Source: Vespula vulgaris (taxonomy: Eukaryota > Arthropoda > Insecta > Hymenoptera > Vespidae). Taken from it: 64,000 bases of DNA. The notes below the pieces were generated by a model. That model did not search any database. It had not been told where the DNA came from and saw only the letters and a list, made by a program, of their open reading frames with translations. This document shows, in pieces, positions 34,864 to 47,310 of this stretch. The stretch is taken from the NCBI RefSeq assembly GCF_905475345.1, contig NC_066606.1:2742001-2806000 (forward strand), written 5' to 3'. Every line of letters begins with the position of its first letter. The stretch's first letter is position 1. The translations under genes and the position numbers were made by a program.

Positions 34864-35806
34864 CCCATGATTAAAAACGAATGATATTTCCTATTGAAAT
34901 AACAAAAACACGTCTTCGACGTTCGTAAAATTTCGTAATTAATTTCTACGAAAAGAAAGAAAGAAAGAAAGAAAGAAAAATCTAAGAAAATTCGTAGGAT
35001 AAAAAAAAAAACAAGAAAAAAAGAAAAATAACTCGATGATCATTTTTTTTTCCCTATATGAACATACTTAATTATGTTTAAAACTTTAACAACTACCAGA
35101 GAGAACTCTTAAACTTAACTTTATTATTAACTCTTTCGAATTCGTTCGTTAGTTTCGTTCGTTCGTTCGTTCGTTCTTTGAGAAAAAATATAAAGGAGGC
35201 CAAAAAAAAAAAAAAAGAGAAAAGAAAAGAAAAGAATAAAAAAAAAGAACGTTAAAGGGTAAATTTGACATAATTTCAACAAAAGCACCTGGTTCGTACT
35301 TACGTAGTAAGCTTTTCTTTTTTTTTCTTTCTCTCTCTCTCTTTTTTTTTTACTTTCTTTGTCCTTTTCTTTTTTCGTGTAATTTTAATTATTCCATGCA
35401 TTAGAGAAACGCTTTTTTTCCACCGACCATCACTGTTCCCCTCACTCTCCTTCAACCCCTTCTCCAACCCCTTCTCTTTCACCCTACGCAACTTCTTTTC
35501 TTTAACAACCACTCTTTCTCTTTCTCTTTCTCTTTCTCTCTCTGTCTCTCTATTTCTATCTCTCTTTTTCTTCTCCTCTAACACAACCAGAGTTTTAGAA
35601 TCAAAGTAATGCGATTAGCATTTTAATCGATATTTTTCTTCCCGTTTATCTACAATTTCTAGTACTATCGCAAGATTTTACAAATTACTGGTAACTACGT
35701 AACTACGTATGAATGATGATTACGATTATAGTTTAAAATTATAGAAACAGCCAATAAGCTGTTATAGTTAACCGTGAATTTCGAGTTGATATCTATTTTG
35801 TAATTC

Positions 35807-35837
<31 letters not shown>

Positions 35838-36289
35838 TTTTTCTACCTTTCTCCGATAGAAAGATCTCATCGGAAAAGGGAAAAGAAAAGAAAAGAAAAG
35901 AATGGAAAAGAAAAGAGAAAAAAAAGAATAATGGCCGTAACAACAATGAAAACCGCGTGCGGAAAACTCTCGTGAAAGTAACCGCGTTTAATTATTTAAC
36001 ACATACATGCCCAGTGTAGTTTGTGAGTACGATAAAACATTGCGGCTGTAATAAATAATCGAATAAACGAACGCACCCTTCGAATCGATAACGGTATTGC
36101 TCAAATCAGATAGAATAGGAAGGGAGGATAAGGATATCCTTTATTTCCGAAATACTAAAACTTTTATTTCTTTTGCGACGAATCTATGTTGTAAGTTTCC
36201 TAATATAAAAAAAAACGATATATATATATATATATACACATGTGTGTGTTCGTATATACGTATGTGTATTATATATGTGTGTATATATG

Positions 36290-36294
<5 letters not shown>

Positions 36295-36346
<52 letters not shown>
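36295..36346. repeat. (TA)26 microsatellite
   Basis: About 52 bases of TA, preceded by TATG/GTGT and TACGTATG variants. Confidence 0.95.
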
Positions 36347-36349
<3 letters not shown>

Positions 36350-37199
36350 AGGAAGACAAATAAAAGAAGTGAGGTCAGAGTTTCGTGCAGGTTTTAATTA
36401 ACGTAGTAATTAACGTTATAGGAGGAACTAACGCGAAAGTGGGATATACGTGGAGGCAGATAAAAATAAATCTGAAAACTAGGAGGAGAAATAAAACGAG
36501 ATTTACTTTGTCGTTAAGGTTAAGGTGTATGAGAATACGATCGAAAAGATGAGGTCCGGTTGATGAATACGAACTTAAATAAATATTCATACATACATGG
36601 ATAGATACATACATACATAGATAAATGAACAGATAGATAGATAGATAGATATCGAGATACATTGTACGATTTATAATTCGTATTTAATATACGTACGTAC
36701 TTGTTAGTATTACACTTACGTATCTATTAAGAATGAAAGCTAAGTAATATAAAGAAAGACAGAGAAAAAGAATGTATATATATATATATATACATATATG
36801 CGTATACGCGAGAAGAATAGATAAGATTTACGATTATTGTTGACAAGTTTGTATATGACATATCTTCGAACGAACAATCTCATATAAAGTGTTAAACAAT
36901 CAATCATCTTTACGTCGATCTTCATAGATAACCATAATGTAAATTATCTATTATCTATTATTGAATAAATCGATTCTTTTATTTAATAAATCATCGTTTT
37001 TTAACGAGAATCCCTATAATCGTATAATATCGTATTCGAAATTTTATTATAAATATGTATACAAACATATGTATAAAAAAATGTTAAAATATATATATAT
37101 ATATCTAATACATTTCTTATTTTTTCTAAGCACTCTACCTCTTCAACTCAACCACCATTTAAAGTTAAATTTCATGGGACATCTTGCGTACCCCATATA

Positions 37200-38550
37200 A
37201 TACAAGTATAATATAACCTCTGCTAGTATGTTTTATCTTCTTCCTTTCTCCTTTCTTTTTTGTTTCGTTTGTTTTATCCCTCCTCCACTATTAACCATCA
37301 CCACCTCCTCCTCCTCCTCCTCCTCCTCCTCCTCATTCTCCTCATTCTCCTCATCCTACCACTACTACTACTCCTGGTCAGATTATTGTCACGCGAGACA
37401 TTGTTATGTGAGACGCGACGGAGCCAGAGTGAATGATGGGGTGGTGCTGAGGGAGTCTAGGGTGGATAGAGGAGTGAGTGGAGGGGGTAAAGAGGAGGAG
37501 AGAGGGGAGAGAGGGGGAGGAGAGGTTTATTCTCTGTGACAAAAAACCTCACATGACATCGCGTGCGTAAAGAGATGCGAACAGAGCATACATAGTATAG
37601 ACATACATACTAGAGCTATTACTGACGCCAAACTGACTGGCTGCACCTGCTACTCACTCTACTTACTCCTCTCCACCCACCCACCCACCCACCCACCCAC
37701 CTCCTCATTTTCTTCTCTTCTTTCTCCCACTCACCCATTTTCTACCTTTAGTCATAAAGAAATACCTTGCATTTTCAAGCGCAAAAATTTTTCTCTTATA
37801 CCGAAAAAAGATAGAAAAAGAAAGACAAATAATATCCTATGGAATGTAATTTAATTTACAAACTTACGATATAATATAAATGCTTATTGATGAGTGTCAC
37901 TGGTGTGATTTAAAAGAAATAAAAATGGTTATAATATTTGTAGTAATAATATTAATCGAGTGATATTATACAAGTTATTTATAAAGATTGTATGTATATT
38001 ATCTTTTCTTTCTTTGATATTTTTTCTTTTTCTTTTCTTTTTCTTTTTTTTTTTTTAACGATCACAAATCTATCAGGAATATCTGCTTCGATTATTAATC
38101 GTTCGACGTTCTATCGTTACGATATAATATGTTATAACAAACGATAGATTAGATTTTGAGGCAGAGACAAATTTCAGCAAATATTAAATAGTCGTACTAA
38201 TATTACGTATATATATGTATTTATGTATGTATGTATGTATGTATGTATGGTACGTTTATATCAACCTATATACAATATCTAAGTAAAATAAGAACGTGGT
38301 CTTTTTATATGTATACAACACATTCTATGGACGTTTCGCTTTGTCATTGGCGTTCCTTTCATGTACTACATTAATGATAAAATGAGGAAGAAAAGGAGAG
38401 AGAGAGAGAGAGGAGAGTGTGAGAGAACTAGAACAGAGCCTTTAATTAACTCAGGCAATTGCTTTTCTACAAGAAAGGCTGGTGCTGCTACCATGCCATG
38501 GTATATAAACCTTCGTCGTGACAATTCATCGCTCAGTATAACGAAATTAT
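37200..38550. other. Non-coding DNA with C-rich repeats and complex patches
   Basis: No gene seen. CCT/CTC trinucleotides at about 37304-37333 and variants to 37375. Complex to G-rich 37376-37530. A complex patch 37545-37665. (CCCA)n about 37674-37700. AT-rich 37780-38210. (TATG)n about 38222-38249. A complex patch around 38430-38560 with GCTGGTGCTGCTACCATGCC. The 103-codon frame at 37228-37539 reads through the CTC repeat and has no domain. Confidence 0.5.
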
Positions 38551-38636
38551 TTAAGAAATCGTTCTACGTCATCTTAATGATCATCGATCTAACGTTAGTA
38601 AAAATAAAAATTGAAAAGAAAAATAAATATATACAT

Positions 38637-38684
<48 letters not shown>

Positions 38685-38778
38685 ATATATTACATATTAT
38701 GTATAAGAAAGTATGTAGTCGAAAAATTACAAAATTACATATCGAAATTCGAATTATTTTAAAACTGAATTATTATTA

Positions 38779-38809
<31 letters not shown>

Positions 38810-39412
38810 TAGTTTCTTTCCAATTTTACTAACCATTTTATTCTTCCAGTTTTGAAAAGAAAAAGAGAAAGAAAAAGAAAAGAAAAGAATAAATAAATGA
38901 ATGAATGAATGAATGAATTAATTATTAATCTTAAAAGGTCTCGAAAGAAAGTACGATTAATTTTTAATATTATCTAAGATCTTATGGTCCATCCTATATA
39001 ATTGAAAAAGTATTGTCTCGTTCTATAATACCAGATAAAAATAGAAAGAAAAAGAAAGAGAGAGAGAGAGAGAGATAATCGTAAGGATAATTACGAACAA
39101 TTCGAAACTTATCAAAAGAAAGATAGATCACTCACTTATTAATTGAACAACAATCGATAACTCGAGTTTCCATTTGTCTCTCAATTTATCATTTTTAGAT
39201 TTAAACTCAATTCGTAATACTATCGTCATTATCATTATCATTATAGTTCTCATTATTATTAATCTTACGTCTTCTTAAATCAATATACATAATTTTTCAT
39301 AGATGTACGTATTAACGCTTTAAGTGCCACGTCATTCATAAATTTATGACTCATGTATGTTACAACGTCTCATCACCATCGTCATTCGTAGACACGCGAC
39401 ATTTTTTTTTTC

Positions 39413-39446
<34 letters not shown>

Positions 39447-40315
39447 CATCATTTAAGCAGAAATAATTTCTTTAGATGTTCGTATATTCATTTCAGAATA
39501 TTCATATTAAAAATAATAATCGTATAAATAATGTCTGAATTTTTATTATTTCATACGTAAGTAAATAACACTGCAATACATTTGTTTTTTAATTGAATAT
39601 TACAATATCACTAATTGTATCATTGGTGTTAATGTTGTTTTAGTTAAATATGAAATATTGAAAATTCTAATATTACTTATTACTTGAAACAATATCGTAT
39701 CATTATCGTTAAGATCATTATAATAAACATACAACAAATACTACAAATTTCATTAACTAATTGGATAATCTAATATCATATTAAAGTTTCGTTATTTATT
39801 TAGATATTATGATATTCAAAATTACGACATTATATATTTATTGGCCAATCGAATGATCAAGAAATCTTTTTAATTCTTTTTCAGATCTACACAAAAAAGT
39901 ATGCGTACGAAATGTTGTTTTCAAACGAAATTATTCCAAATTATGTTCTAATAGCGATCAAAAAGAAAAGAAAAAATCGCGGGAAGCTTCATTGATTTTT
40001 TTTTTTTATTTTTAATCTTTTTTTTTTCCTTTTTGATGAGAGATTCACGCTTAAAATATATTCGTCGTTTGAAACCAATTCGTCGTTAATCGCCAAGTAG
40101 AGTTCGTTAAATACTTTTAATGTTGTTCAGAGAATCAACGTGACATTTTAGTTAACAATAATTAACGATAAACATTTTCTCGATTAATAATAAATAACGA
40201 AGAAAAGTTTTGAAAGGGAAAAAAAAAGTACCAAGAAATCTTTACATCGTAGATATCGCGAGACAGTTTAAACGGAGGATCAAATGATTTAGAAATCATT
40301 ATTTTCTCCCTTGCG

Positions 40316-40350
<35 letters not shown>

Positions 40351-40925
40351 ATATATAACATATAATACACCCTATCGTTTTGTCTCGTTTCGTATTATCA
40401 GTCTGACATATAAAATTAATATAACGGGTGTCTCGATCATCACGAACTATCATACATACTACCGGTGTATCAATTTCAATTTTACGAATGAATTGTAAAC
40501 TCCGATGTTAATAAAACTGAAATAATCTGATTTTCTTCTCCTTTCTTTCTTTCCATTCTTTTCTTTTCTTCCGTTTATCTTTTAAACGTCGATCTTTTCA
40601 ACAAAATGTTCCACGAGAAATATATACCAGAAGGTATTTTCAAAACGAGTAATACGGAAAGAACAAAAAAGAAACGATAAATGAATGAATAATAATAATG
40701 TATAAAATAGAACAAAACAAAACAAAAATCTCACGTATGCTTCGACTTCTTTTGTATTTTCGGAACCTGTTTTTTTTATTTTTATTTTTATTTTTATTTT
40801 TTTTTATTTTTTTTAATCTTTTCCTCAGGCACGCAATATATATATAGATATATATAAAATCCTAATTCCATGTATGTACCTCATTTTCTCTTCTAACGAT
40901 GTGTACAGACATAAAAGCATCGTAT

Positions 40926-40981
<56 letters not shown>

Positions 40982-41000
40982 TTCTCTCTCACACACACTC
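38551..41000. other. AT-rich non-coding DNA
   Basis: No gene seen. (CA)n-(TA)n at 38636-38682. ATT about 38769-38812. (AATG)n about 38896-38919. (GA)n about 39057-39075. ATT 39413-39447. AT-rich complex DNA 39450-40250. (TG)15 at 40319-40348. TTTTA-type repeats about 40779-40815. (TC)n at 40931-40973. The AT-rich central part shows nothing I can identify. Confidence 0.55.
40931..40973. repeat. (TC)21 microsatellite
   Basis: TC run of about 43 bases, continuing as TTTCTC and ending in CACACAC near 40997. Confidence 0.95.
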
Positions 41001-42116
41001 TTCATGTATTCGTAACACAAAAGCCGTTTCCGAAGATAACAATGGGGATCTCATCGTTGTAGTCGTCGGTTCTAGTCGTCGTAGTCGTAGTCACTGATTA
41101 TACGTGGTAAGAAACTTTTGATAACGGTCTTTCTGATAATACAACGTGTTAATTATAAGCCGTGCTTTTTGGGAAGGGTGGAAAAGGGGGGGAGGGAGAA
41201 AAGTGGGAGTGAAAAGAGGTTCGAACGTTCTTAAAGCTTCTCATCATCGATATTATCCGATTTAATAGAAAACCCGATATGATTATTACTTTGCAAAATT
41301 AGTTACTACGATCAATTACATGTGTTACGTTACAAACGAATGAATGATGATAATAATAATAATAATAATAATAGTAATAATGATTTTCTCTCTCTCTCTC
41401 TCTCTTTCTCTTTTTCACTGTATACTTGTTTTTTTTTGTCGAAGCTTTTGTTCGATCATGTTACTTTTACTAATTCAATTTCATAGAAAGTCTTCCATCG
41501 ATATTCATGGCTAACGCTTTTATGATATTATTATTTACTAAAAACACAAAGTACTTGCGTAGGTATGGATGTATAGTGAAGTAGAGTCGTATTGGATTAC
41601 TAAATCGATCTTAGCTGCTATTTCTGTCGCTTTATCAGTTTTCTCTTTCTCTCTGTCGCGAAACTTTTTACTTTGATAAATATGTACATATGATACATAC
41701 ATACATACATACCTGTGTGTGTGTGTGTGTATATATAGTCTATATATATGTACATATATAAATATTACATATAGCTAATGCTTTTATCATTTTTATTTTC
41801 CTAAAAACTATCTACCCAATGTACATACAGATATATACATACTTACAATATCTTCTCATTCAATATTATTAAAAGAAGATATAAGCGAAAAATAAAATAA
41901 AATAAAAAAAACAAAAAATAATATATATACATATATATATATACACACACATATATGTATGTGTATGTGTAAATACATTCGTGGTATACTTATCTATCAT
42001 TTTCTCGTGCCAAGACGGATGATATTCAGGCCGCGTTGGGGCATATGTATATCCGTGTAACGTTATGAATTATGCTAGACAGAGAAAGAGAGACAGACAG
42101 ACACACACACACACAC

Positions 42117-42155
<39 letters not shown>

Positions 42156-42799
42156 CCAGCATTGAGCGGTAATTGAGGAGGTAATCATGTCTCATCCTCT
42201 CACCCACACCTACCTAGGCAAATGCTCTCTCCGACACATACCATGCCCCCCCATACATAGTTCACACTTCGTTCCTGCCAATTAACCGTCGCTGAATATA
42301 TTTTGACCGTTTAGAAACGACAGGAATCAACTACGCGAACGAAACCGTCCTCTCTTCTTCGATTTCCAAAAGCGTTCGAAACGTTTCTCTCTGATGAAAG
42401 AAAAAAAAAAAGAGAGAGAGAGAGAGAAGAGTCGCTGAAAAGGAAAAGAGAGAGAGAGAAAGAGAGAGGACAAATACAAAAAGAAAAATTGCAAAAAAAA
42501 AATAACGAACACCGATTAATTCTTGATCGATCGCATCGACATCGATTATATTCTTCTATCCATACGATATACACATACGTATGTACGTACACATATACAT
42601 ATATACAATTTTACGTTCGAAAATCCTGCGTTCGATCGATCCATTCATCTATCCATCCATTCGTCCATCGATTCATCCATTTTCACATTCTCTATCATTC
42701 TAGAGGAATACCTTCGAATCGAAGCACTACGGTGTACGGAAAGAACTCCATGACGTGTTTTCGCAAACACGTCCATGCTAATTATTAAACCTCCCGATC
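41001..42799. other. Mixed non-coding DNA
   Basis: No gene seen. Complex 41010-41240 with (GTAGTC)-like repeats at 41056-41094. (AAT)n about 41349-41375. AT-rich to 41690. (CATA)n, (GT)n and TA at about 41694-41760. A complex stretch 42000-42080. CA/GA tracts 42090-42153. A complex island 42154-42380, notable for GAGCGGTAATTGAGGAGG and no simple repeats. A/G-rich 42390-42490. CATA/ATCC-like DNA 42560-42680. Short mixed frames near 42645-42842 look like chance. Confidence 0.5.
41507..41823. repeat. Two-copy direct repeat, period about 263 bp
   Basis: About 41507-41560 and 41770-41823 align: GCTAACGCTTTTAT…TTATT…CTAAAAACA against GCTAATGCTTTTAT…TTATT…CTAAAAACT, each followed within 25 bases by GTAC. 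CATA, GT and TA microsatellites lie between them. Confidence 0.6.
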
Positions 42800-42809
42800 G
42801 GTATTTTCC

Positions 42810-43314
42810 CGATGCTAGTACGGTTAATCCATCGTTTACCAATAGACAAACGTTCGTCTAGTAAATTCCGACAATTCTCTATTCGACAGATCGATATATA
42901 CCGTGATATACACGCAATATCGGATCATAGAAATCGTTGATGATCGCTATTACGAAATCCGTATTTCTCTATTGTCCATTTCTATTATCATTTCCAATTC
43001 TAGTAGTTATCTTAAACGCGTTAATTACAGAGAGATTTATTTATTATGGAAATAAATCCTATGTATTAATTATTTTTCATCTTGATAAGATATTTAACAC
43101 GCTCGAGTTAAATGTCTAATATCAATTTGGATAAACATTTCGTTTGTCGATCGATCGATTTCATCTATTATTGATTTTTTCTTTTCTTTTCTTTTTTACG
43201 ATAGACAAACGTTCGTCTAATAAATTTCCAGACAATTTTCTCAAATAGATGGATCTCTCTCGATATACGCGAAAATATTTTTCCGATATATAACATTAAA
43301 TGCTATAAAGTTTA

Positions 43315-43376
<62 letters not shown>

Positions 43377-43745
43377 TAAATAGTACCAATATATCTTTTT
43401 ATGAAAAGTTTTTTATCGTCTCTTTTAATTAATCTTCCGAGAATAAATATTCCCTGATGAAACTCGTTTATTCATCGTTTACGACAGATAAACTTTCGTA
43501 CAGTAAATTTTCCGATAATTCGACGAATCGATATCTGCGATATATGTAAATATTATTTTCGAAAAAAAGTAAATAACATACCGATAGATTTTTTATGCCA
43601 AGTTTTTTTTTAACGTCGCTATTTAATCACTCCTAAAAAAAAAAAAAAAACTCGTTTATTCATAGCTCGCGATAGACGAACGTTCGTCTAGTAAATCCCG
43701 ACGTATTATCCGACGTCATATCGATCAATTACGTACTACGTACTA
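42810..43745. repeat. Four-copy degenerate repeat with a palindromic core
   Basis: Cores at 42843-42860, 43202-43219, 43485-43502 and 43673-43690. The last is a perfect 18-bp palindrome, TAGACGAACGTTCGTCTA. The first two differ by one base (TAGACAAACGTTCGTCTA) and the third is more diverged. Copies 1, 3 and 4 are preceded by a (T)TCATCGTTTACGA-like lead. All four are followed by GTAAAT or ATAAAT, CCGACAATT-like sequence and a TCGATAT word. Spacing is 359, 283 and 188 bases, with a long TA tract between copies 2 and 3. Confidence 0.85.
43319..43369. repeat. (TA)25 microsatellite
   Basis: About 50 bases of TA lying inside the four-copy palindrome array, between copies 2 and 3. Confidence 0.95.
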
Positions 43746-44693
43746 TATCTTTTTCTTTATTCATCGTCTCAAATGCTATAAGAAAAAGAAAGAAAGAAAA
43801 AAAAAAGAAAACATGATAATAACATAACACAATACAATGCGATATAATATATAGTACAAATTATACATTCAAAGTATCTTTAATAAATAATCATCATTAA
43901 TACTCGCGTATATTGATTACAGCTAATTATTATCGATAATCTACTAGTCATTATCGATAATCATTCCCAATTGATTGTTCTGTTAATTAAATCGACGTAA
44001 TATTTTATTAATTCGTTATAATTAATATATTAACGTAATAATCATCATGCTCGTCCTCTCCCCCTCACCCACTCCCATAATTATCGACACCGAAGAAAAC
44101 CTTCGACTCGTCGCTTAAAAAAAAATAAACAAATAAATAAATACAAAAATAAAAAGATGAAACTTAAAAAAAAAAAGAATAAGAAATACAAAAGAACCAA
44201 CGGTAACGAAGAACAAAAAAAGAGCAAACGAATTTAAAAAAAAAAAAAAAAGAAAAAAGAAAAAAGATTCGTCGGAGCTTTAAAACTCTTCTTAAAAGAG
44301 AAAAACAAACATCCGCGAAATTTAACATACTTTTCACGATGATTTGTCGTCGACCAATAAGCTTGCGTGCGTACACTGCAAACAGAGTTTCGCGTTGTTC
44401 ATGGATAACGAGTCGTTGGGTTCGCATAATTAAAAGGTGATGGACAGGAAAGAGTAGGATGGGGAGATTTACCAATAAAACAGAGAGAGAGAGAGAAAGA
44501 GACATTAGAGTTCGTGTCTCGTTACTCTCGCATCGATGCTCTCTGTTACTGTTGCTGTTAGTTTTATTGTTGTTGTTGTTGTTGTTGTTATTGTTGTTGT
44601 TGAATGTCTCACGAAGTGACATCAATGATGACTCAATCGCATGGTATTTGTACGTTGGCGGATTCTTCTCTCGTGCTATAATTAGTCGGTTGC

Positions 44694-44718
44694 TTTAGAG
44701 TTAGCAGTTAACTCTAAA
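44694..44718. repeat. Perfect 10-bp inverted repeat, 5-base loop
   Basis: TTTAGAGTTA and TAACTCTAAA flank GCAGT. It sits in a complex patch (44603-44790) with few simple repeats, directly after TAATTAGTCGG. Either a short structured RNA or a symmetric DNA site is possible. Confidence 0.65.
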
Positions 44719-45690
44719 TGGCGAAGAGGGAGAGAAAGAAAGAAAGAGTGGGGGGGTGAGAGGTGAATGACCAATGGGAATCTCGCGAAAGCTTGTTCAA
44801 TCACTGTACTCTTTTTCTTCCTTGTTTTTCTTTCTTTTTTTTTTTCTTTCTTTTTTCATTCTGTCCTTCGCACACTCTTGTTTTTTTCTCATCCACGAGA
44901 AATTTCAACTATTTAACAAACGTATAATAATAAAATGAATTAAACGTTACTTCATGCATACAATTATTACGTATATACTAGTATATTAACTCATTCGAAG
45001 TTGAATCAATTCGAAGGATGTTCCAATGAAAATGTCTCCCTCTTTGTCTTCGTCTGTTCATCCGTCTGTTTCATTCTTTTATTTCGAAGATTTATGAAAT
45101 AGGACTTGAGAAAAATGTCTAACGTGAAGATTACGAAACGCTTCGAGAGACTATTAGAATACGAAGTTAGATAGATAGATAGATAGATAGGTAGGTAGAT
45201 AGGTAGGTAGGTATGTATGTAGATAAGTAAGTAAGTACTTATGCGAGAGAACACATTAGAGACACATGGAGAGAGAAAAAAGAATGAGAAGAAAAAAATT
45301 GTTTTAAAAGGAAAGAAAATTATAGGAGACAATAGGAAAGACAAGGAATACTAATCGTGAAAGGAATAAACATTTCCGTGTCGCGTATATATACTTGTGG
45401 AGCTTACGTAAGAAAATTATCTTTGTTCTGAAGAAAAGAAAAAGAAAAACAAAAAAATGTGTGTGTGTGTAAAGAAGATGAGTGTGTGTTGAAAAACTGT
45501 ATGTAAAAATAAAAAAAAGAAACGATACATACGTATCTATATATAAATCTATTTAAAACACAAAAATGCAAATGCATATCGACTATCTAGTATCTTGGAT
45601 TACACGTGTTACACGAGTTACTCGTCGACTCGTACTTTTCCAATAAAATACATGTTAAATTGTATTAAAGAGAAAGAGATAGAGAGAGAA

Positions 45691-45797
<107 letters not shown>

Positions 45798-46009
45798 AAG
45801 AAAGTGAAAAAATTCAAGTGTACATTCGAGAAGAAAATCAATGGGAATTATCAAATGGAATTACGAGGTTCGATGTTGTCAAATAGAAAATGGAGTCAAC
45901 CCGCATATGTGGTAATACAAAAGAGTGAGAGAGAGAGAGAGAGATACAGATAGAAAGAGATAGAAAGACAGTCAAAGAGAAGAGAAGAGCATTACAACAA
46001 AACGACGTC

Positions 46010-46290
46010 TAATAAACCACAGACTCTGCCGGTGACACAGCTAACTTTCCTTCTATCGGTAGGGGTTGCTTTCGAATCTATATAACCATCGTTTCAATGT
46101 AGAAATGGTACCACCGTACGTTGGTCAGTAACTATCCCAAACTACCGCTACTTTCCACATGGCTCCCTAACTATCTTAAACTGCCAATGCACTGGGTCGA
46201 CAGTCCTCCATACTCTTCTCTATGAGAGACCAACCGACCGACTCTCTATGGGCTAATGGTACGCGCTCTCGCGTGCATTTCATTCCGACA
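46010..46290. other. Mixed-composition island, candidate regulatory element
   Basis: About 280 bases of complex DNA between two GA tracts. It contains a short direct repeat (TAACTATCCCAAACTACC at about 46131 and TAACTATCTTAAACTGCC at about 46168) and the near-palindrome ACGCGCTCTCGCGT (46262-46275). No supportable exon. Confidence 0.35.
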
Positions 46291-46301
46291 CACACATAGA
46301 C

Positions 46302-46310
<9 letters not shown>

Positions 46311-46350
<40 letters not shown>
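46311..46350. repeat. (GA)20 microsatellite
   Basis: About 40 bases of GA, with GATA units on its left. A (GAAC/GAGC)n patch follows at about 46400-46436. Confidence 0.95.
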
Positions 46351-46358
<8 letters not shown>

Positions 46359-46489
46359 TATGAACCGTATTACCCAGAATGAAATTCTCTTAGTTCGAAT
46401 GAACAAACGAACGAGCGAACGAGCGAACGAACGAACGTGAGAATAATAATAATTATTATTATTGCTATTATTATTATTATGTAGTTTTT

Positions 46490-46740
46490 AAGAAACATGA
46501 GAATAATAGTAGTAATAATAAAATATTGTTAGAAAATACAAGTTTTGTTCGTTAAATTATGTTTTGTTATTATATTATATTTTATTATTATTAGTTTCAT
46601 TGTTATTATTTAATCTTTAAGAAATATGATGATGATGATGATGATGATAATATTGTTAGAAAATACAAGTCTTGTTTATTAAATTATTTCTTATATTATT
46701 ATATTTTAATATTATTATTATTGTTGTTATTAGTATTATA
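46490..46740. repeat. Two-copy tandem repeat, period about 127 bp
   Basis: AAGAAACATGA…ATATTGTTAGAAAATACAAG (46490-46541) and AAGAAATATGA…ATATTGTTAGAAAATACAAG (46619-46669) are followed in both by TTTTGTTC/TCTTGTTT, ATTAAATTAT-type words and ATT repeats. AAT, ATG and ATT microsatellites are built into the unit. Confidence 0.75.
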
Positions 46741-47310
46741 TTAGTACATATATATATATATATTTATTATTAATTTTATTTATTATTCCTTGATAGATTA
46801 TTTCTACATTTATGATTTCTACGATCATCAACGACGTCAAGTTTCCTCTCGCACGAACGGAAAATAAATATCGGTAAAACGATACGATTAAAAAAGGAAA
46901 GCAAAGGAATTAACGATAGACTCGTCCCGTCGATAAAAAGAAAGAAAAAAAAAATAAGAAAGAAAGGAAAGAAAACATAATCAAGTCTTTGAAAAACGTA
47001 ACGTAAAAATTGTCCAAGTGGAAATATAAATATAACGTATCATTATAAATATAATCAAGTATGATAGAAAAAAAAAAAAAAACGTAAAGATTTTTATCTA
47101 TCAAACTATTACTCGCATTATTACATTTCATTATTATCCTTTCATTAATTATTTCCACAAATTGATTATTTCTACGATTATACCATCTCGAAAGGAACGT
47201 CGAATAAATATCGAGAAAATGTATATGTTCCAAAAAAAATTGAAAATGAAAAGTAAGAAAAGTAAAAGTAAAGTTAGTAAGTAACGTACGTAGATTCGAT
47301 TCAATTATGG
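46741..47310. other. AT-rich non-coding DNA
   Basis: TA at 46748-46762, then AT-rich DNA with A/G-rich blocks at 46935-46975 and 47220-47280. The sequence TATTTCTAC(A/G)-TTTATGA / ATTATTTCTACGATTATAC recurs loosely (about 46797 and 47165). Nothing gene-like. Confidence 0.5.

Larger units (their letters stand above)
34528..37199. other. AT-rich non-coding DNA
   Basis: No gene seen. TACA/TA-rich 34620-34660. Complex 34700-34880 with a hairpin. (GAAA)n about 34953-34978. (GTTC)n about 35154-35177. Pyrimidine-rich 35310-35575. (TTTC)n about 35810-35840. Complex 35940-36120. TA and TATG 36215-36300. (TA)n 36295-36346. AT-rich mixed DNA thereafter, with (GATA)n about 36632-36652 and TA at about 36776-36792. 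Confidence 0.55.

Noticed and set aside
42645..42842. 65-codon minus-strand frame considered as a second exon of the leader-exon gene
   Set aside because: No clear 3' splice site with a pyrimidine tract upstream, and part of the frame is a CATC/ATCC repeat giving Met-Asp-Glu.
44164..44625. 153-codon minus-strand frame with poly-Asn
   Set aside because: The Asn run is the (GTT)n microsatellite read backwards and the Phe/Leu part is A-rich DNA.
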